Part shown: positions 32,094-32,705 of the stretch, piece after piece
Numbering within the stretch: position 1 is the stretch's first letter
Layout: every line of letters starts with the position of its first letter
Assembly: GCA_900544195.1 (NCBI GenBank)
Contig: UQUJ01000035.1
Coordinates: forward strand, 1-32,705
Direction: 5' to 3'
Source of the DNA: an uncultured Alistipes sp.
Lineage (GTDB): Bacteria > Bacteroidota > Bacteroidia > Bacteroidales > UBA932
DNA: 32,705 nucleotides
Notes under the pieces: model-generated
What the model was told of the DNA's origin: nothing
Seen by the model: only the letters and a program-made list of their open reading frames with translations
Database searches by the model: none
Position numbers and translations under genes: made by a program

Positions 32094-32431
32094 TTTGACA
32101 ATAAGTTATCCATCATAAGAGAATTCTTCACCATACGCTTGAACGCTGCTACCTGCGCCATATCATCGGCAGATAAGTTGTCCACCCTAAATGCCGTAGT
32201 CAACATGTTTTTAACCACATCTGGATTCTCTTCATATAGAATGTAAGCATCACATCCATACAAGTCAGCTAAATTTTCCATATATTCCAGTGGCAACTCT
32301 CTCGTGCCTAATTCATAATTAGAATATGCAGAGCGATTTATCCCCAGAAATGAAGCGACGTTCTCTTGCGTGAAATCACTGACTTCACGCATCAATCTGA
32401 TGTTTTTTGCAATTATGAGTCTTTCGTCCAT
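32090..32431 (-). CDS. Xre-family helix-turn-helix regulator
   Basis: This 113-residue DNA-binding protein is the first gene of the Xre-ImmA-PIN operon. The HTH_3 domain occupies residues 8-62, with IRLMREVSDFTQENVASFLG, then INRSAYSNYELGTRELP and LEYMENLADLYGCD. The C-terminal 50 residues, through NLSADDMAQVAAFKRMVKNS, are helical and could dimerise or contact the peptidase. It probably represses its own promoter, where a 9-bp inverted repeat is found. The base composition of this operon is visibly more AT-rich than the core genes. Confidence 0.92.
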   Translation of the reverse strand: MDERLIIAKNIRLMREVSDFTQENVASFLGINRSAYSNYELGTRELPLEYMENLADLYGCDAYILYEENPDVVKNMLTTAFRVDNLSADDMAQVAAFKRMVKNSLMMDNLLSK

Positions 32432-32463
32432 GGCGTTTCCGTGCGCTTTAGTTGTTTTTAATC

Positions 32464-32511
32464 TGTGGCAAATTTACAAACAATTATACTGAATTCCAAA
32501 TTTTTGCCACA
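32464..32511 (-). promoter_or_regulatory. Promoter framed by a 9-bp inverted repeat, probable Xre operator
   Basis: On the minus strand TTTG (32500-32497), 20 bases, then TAAATTTG (32476-32469) is a full consensus Bacteroidetes promoter for the Xre operon. A perfect inverted repeat, TGTGGCAAA at 32464-32472 and TTTGCCACA at 32503-32511, lies one half at the -7 element and one just upstream of the -33 element. That is the expected arrangement for an autorepressor site. Confidence 0.7.
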
Positions 32512-32519
32512 CTTTACAG

Positions 32520-32530
32520 ATGAGCCAACC
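32520..32530 (-). repeat. Inverse partner of the 11-bp word at 29520
   Basis: ATGAGCCAACC here is the exact reverse complement of GGTTGGCTCAT at 29520-29530, 3 kb away on the other side of the accessory patch. Confidence 0.35.
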
Positions 32531-32705
32531 GTCCCTTGCAAATGTTTGCATATCGGCTTGACCTTCCCGGCTCACTCGCCTTTCCCTCGGCATCCGTTCC
32601 CCGTGACACACCCTCCCCCAGACTGTCTGAAAAGTCTCGGCTAGAGTTGAAAAGTATGTACCCCACTACAGGGGCGACAACGAATTCTCAATCCTCGGAG
32701 GTGGT
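32531..32705. other. Right-hand end of the window, no gene recognised
   Basis: A small palindrome TGCAAATGTTTGCA lies at about 32537-32550. On the minus strand a frame of about 60 codons is open across most of the stretch, but it shows no recognisable family and may be the 3' end of a gene outside the window. Confidence 0.3.

Overview
The window looks like a chromosomal segment of a gut-type Bacteroidales, probably an uncultured, moderately GC-rich lineage. A Rikenellaceae or Cryptobacteroides-like affiliation is a guess. The evidence is a set of Bacteroidetes-specific families (long NusB, DUF5606, DUF3276, DUF4925-like lipoprotein, DUF4143 ATPase), TAnnTTTG promoter elements in place of E. 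coli-type promoters, no Shine-Dalgarno sequences, and many lipoprotein signals.

Layout. (1) 1-2000: an accessory AAA ATPase/DUF4143 gene preceded by a degenerate repeat tract with an exact 42-bp period. A short possible transcription unit follows, ending in a long perfect hairpin. (2) 2038-4499, minus strand: a DUF4925-like surface lipoprotein and a CNNM/CBS membrane protein. (3) 5059-10108, minus strand: a TPP-riboswitch-controlled TonB-dependent receptor (probable thiamin uptake), a glutaminyl cyclotransferase lipoprotein and CTP synthase. (4) 10200-10637, plus strand: a REP-type palindrome, then RNase P RNA. (5) 10648-20585, minus strand: one long tightly packed operon, read nusB, yajC, ybbR, coaE, DUF5606, rimO, a lipoprotein, glpA, glpB, glpC. 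It joins housekeeping genes to anaerobic glycerol-3-phosphate dehydrogenase. (6) 20672-29438, plus strand: DUF3276; a three-gene oxidoreductase/DUF1080/TIM-barrel operon of the 3-keto-glycoside type; an MTA/SAH deaminase, purine nucleoside phosphorylase and small membrane protein operon; and nadE. (7) 29520-32530: an accessory patch. It holds a pentanucleotide repeat, a DegT/DnrJ aminotransferase remnant, an IS21-type IstA remnant and a fragment of a second nadE. These are followed by an Xre / ImmA-IrrE peptidase / PIN-domain operon whose PIN gene carries an in-frame TAG.

How the parts work together. The core genes serve nucleotide metabolism (pyrG, pnp, MTA/SAH deaminase), cofactors (coaE, nadE, thiamin uptake), RNA and ribosome function (rnpB, rimO, nusB), envelope functions and glycerol-3-phosphate oxidation. 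The most interesting items are the Xre-ImmA-PIN module with a 9-bp inverted repeat framing its promoter, the broken or recoded PIN gene, a REP-like palindrome inside the glpB reading frame, and a heavily repeated TGAATAT/ATATTCA word through the core region. All family assignments come from reading the translated sequence by eye; no database search was run.
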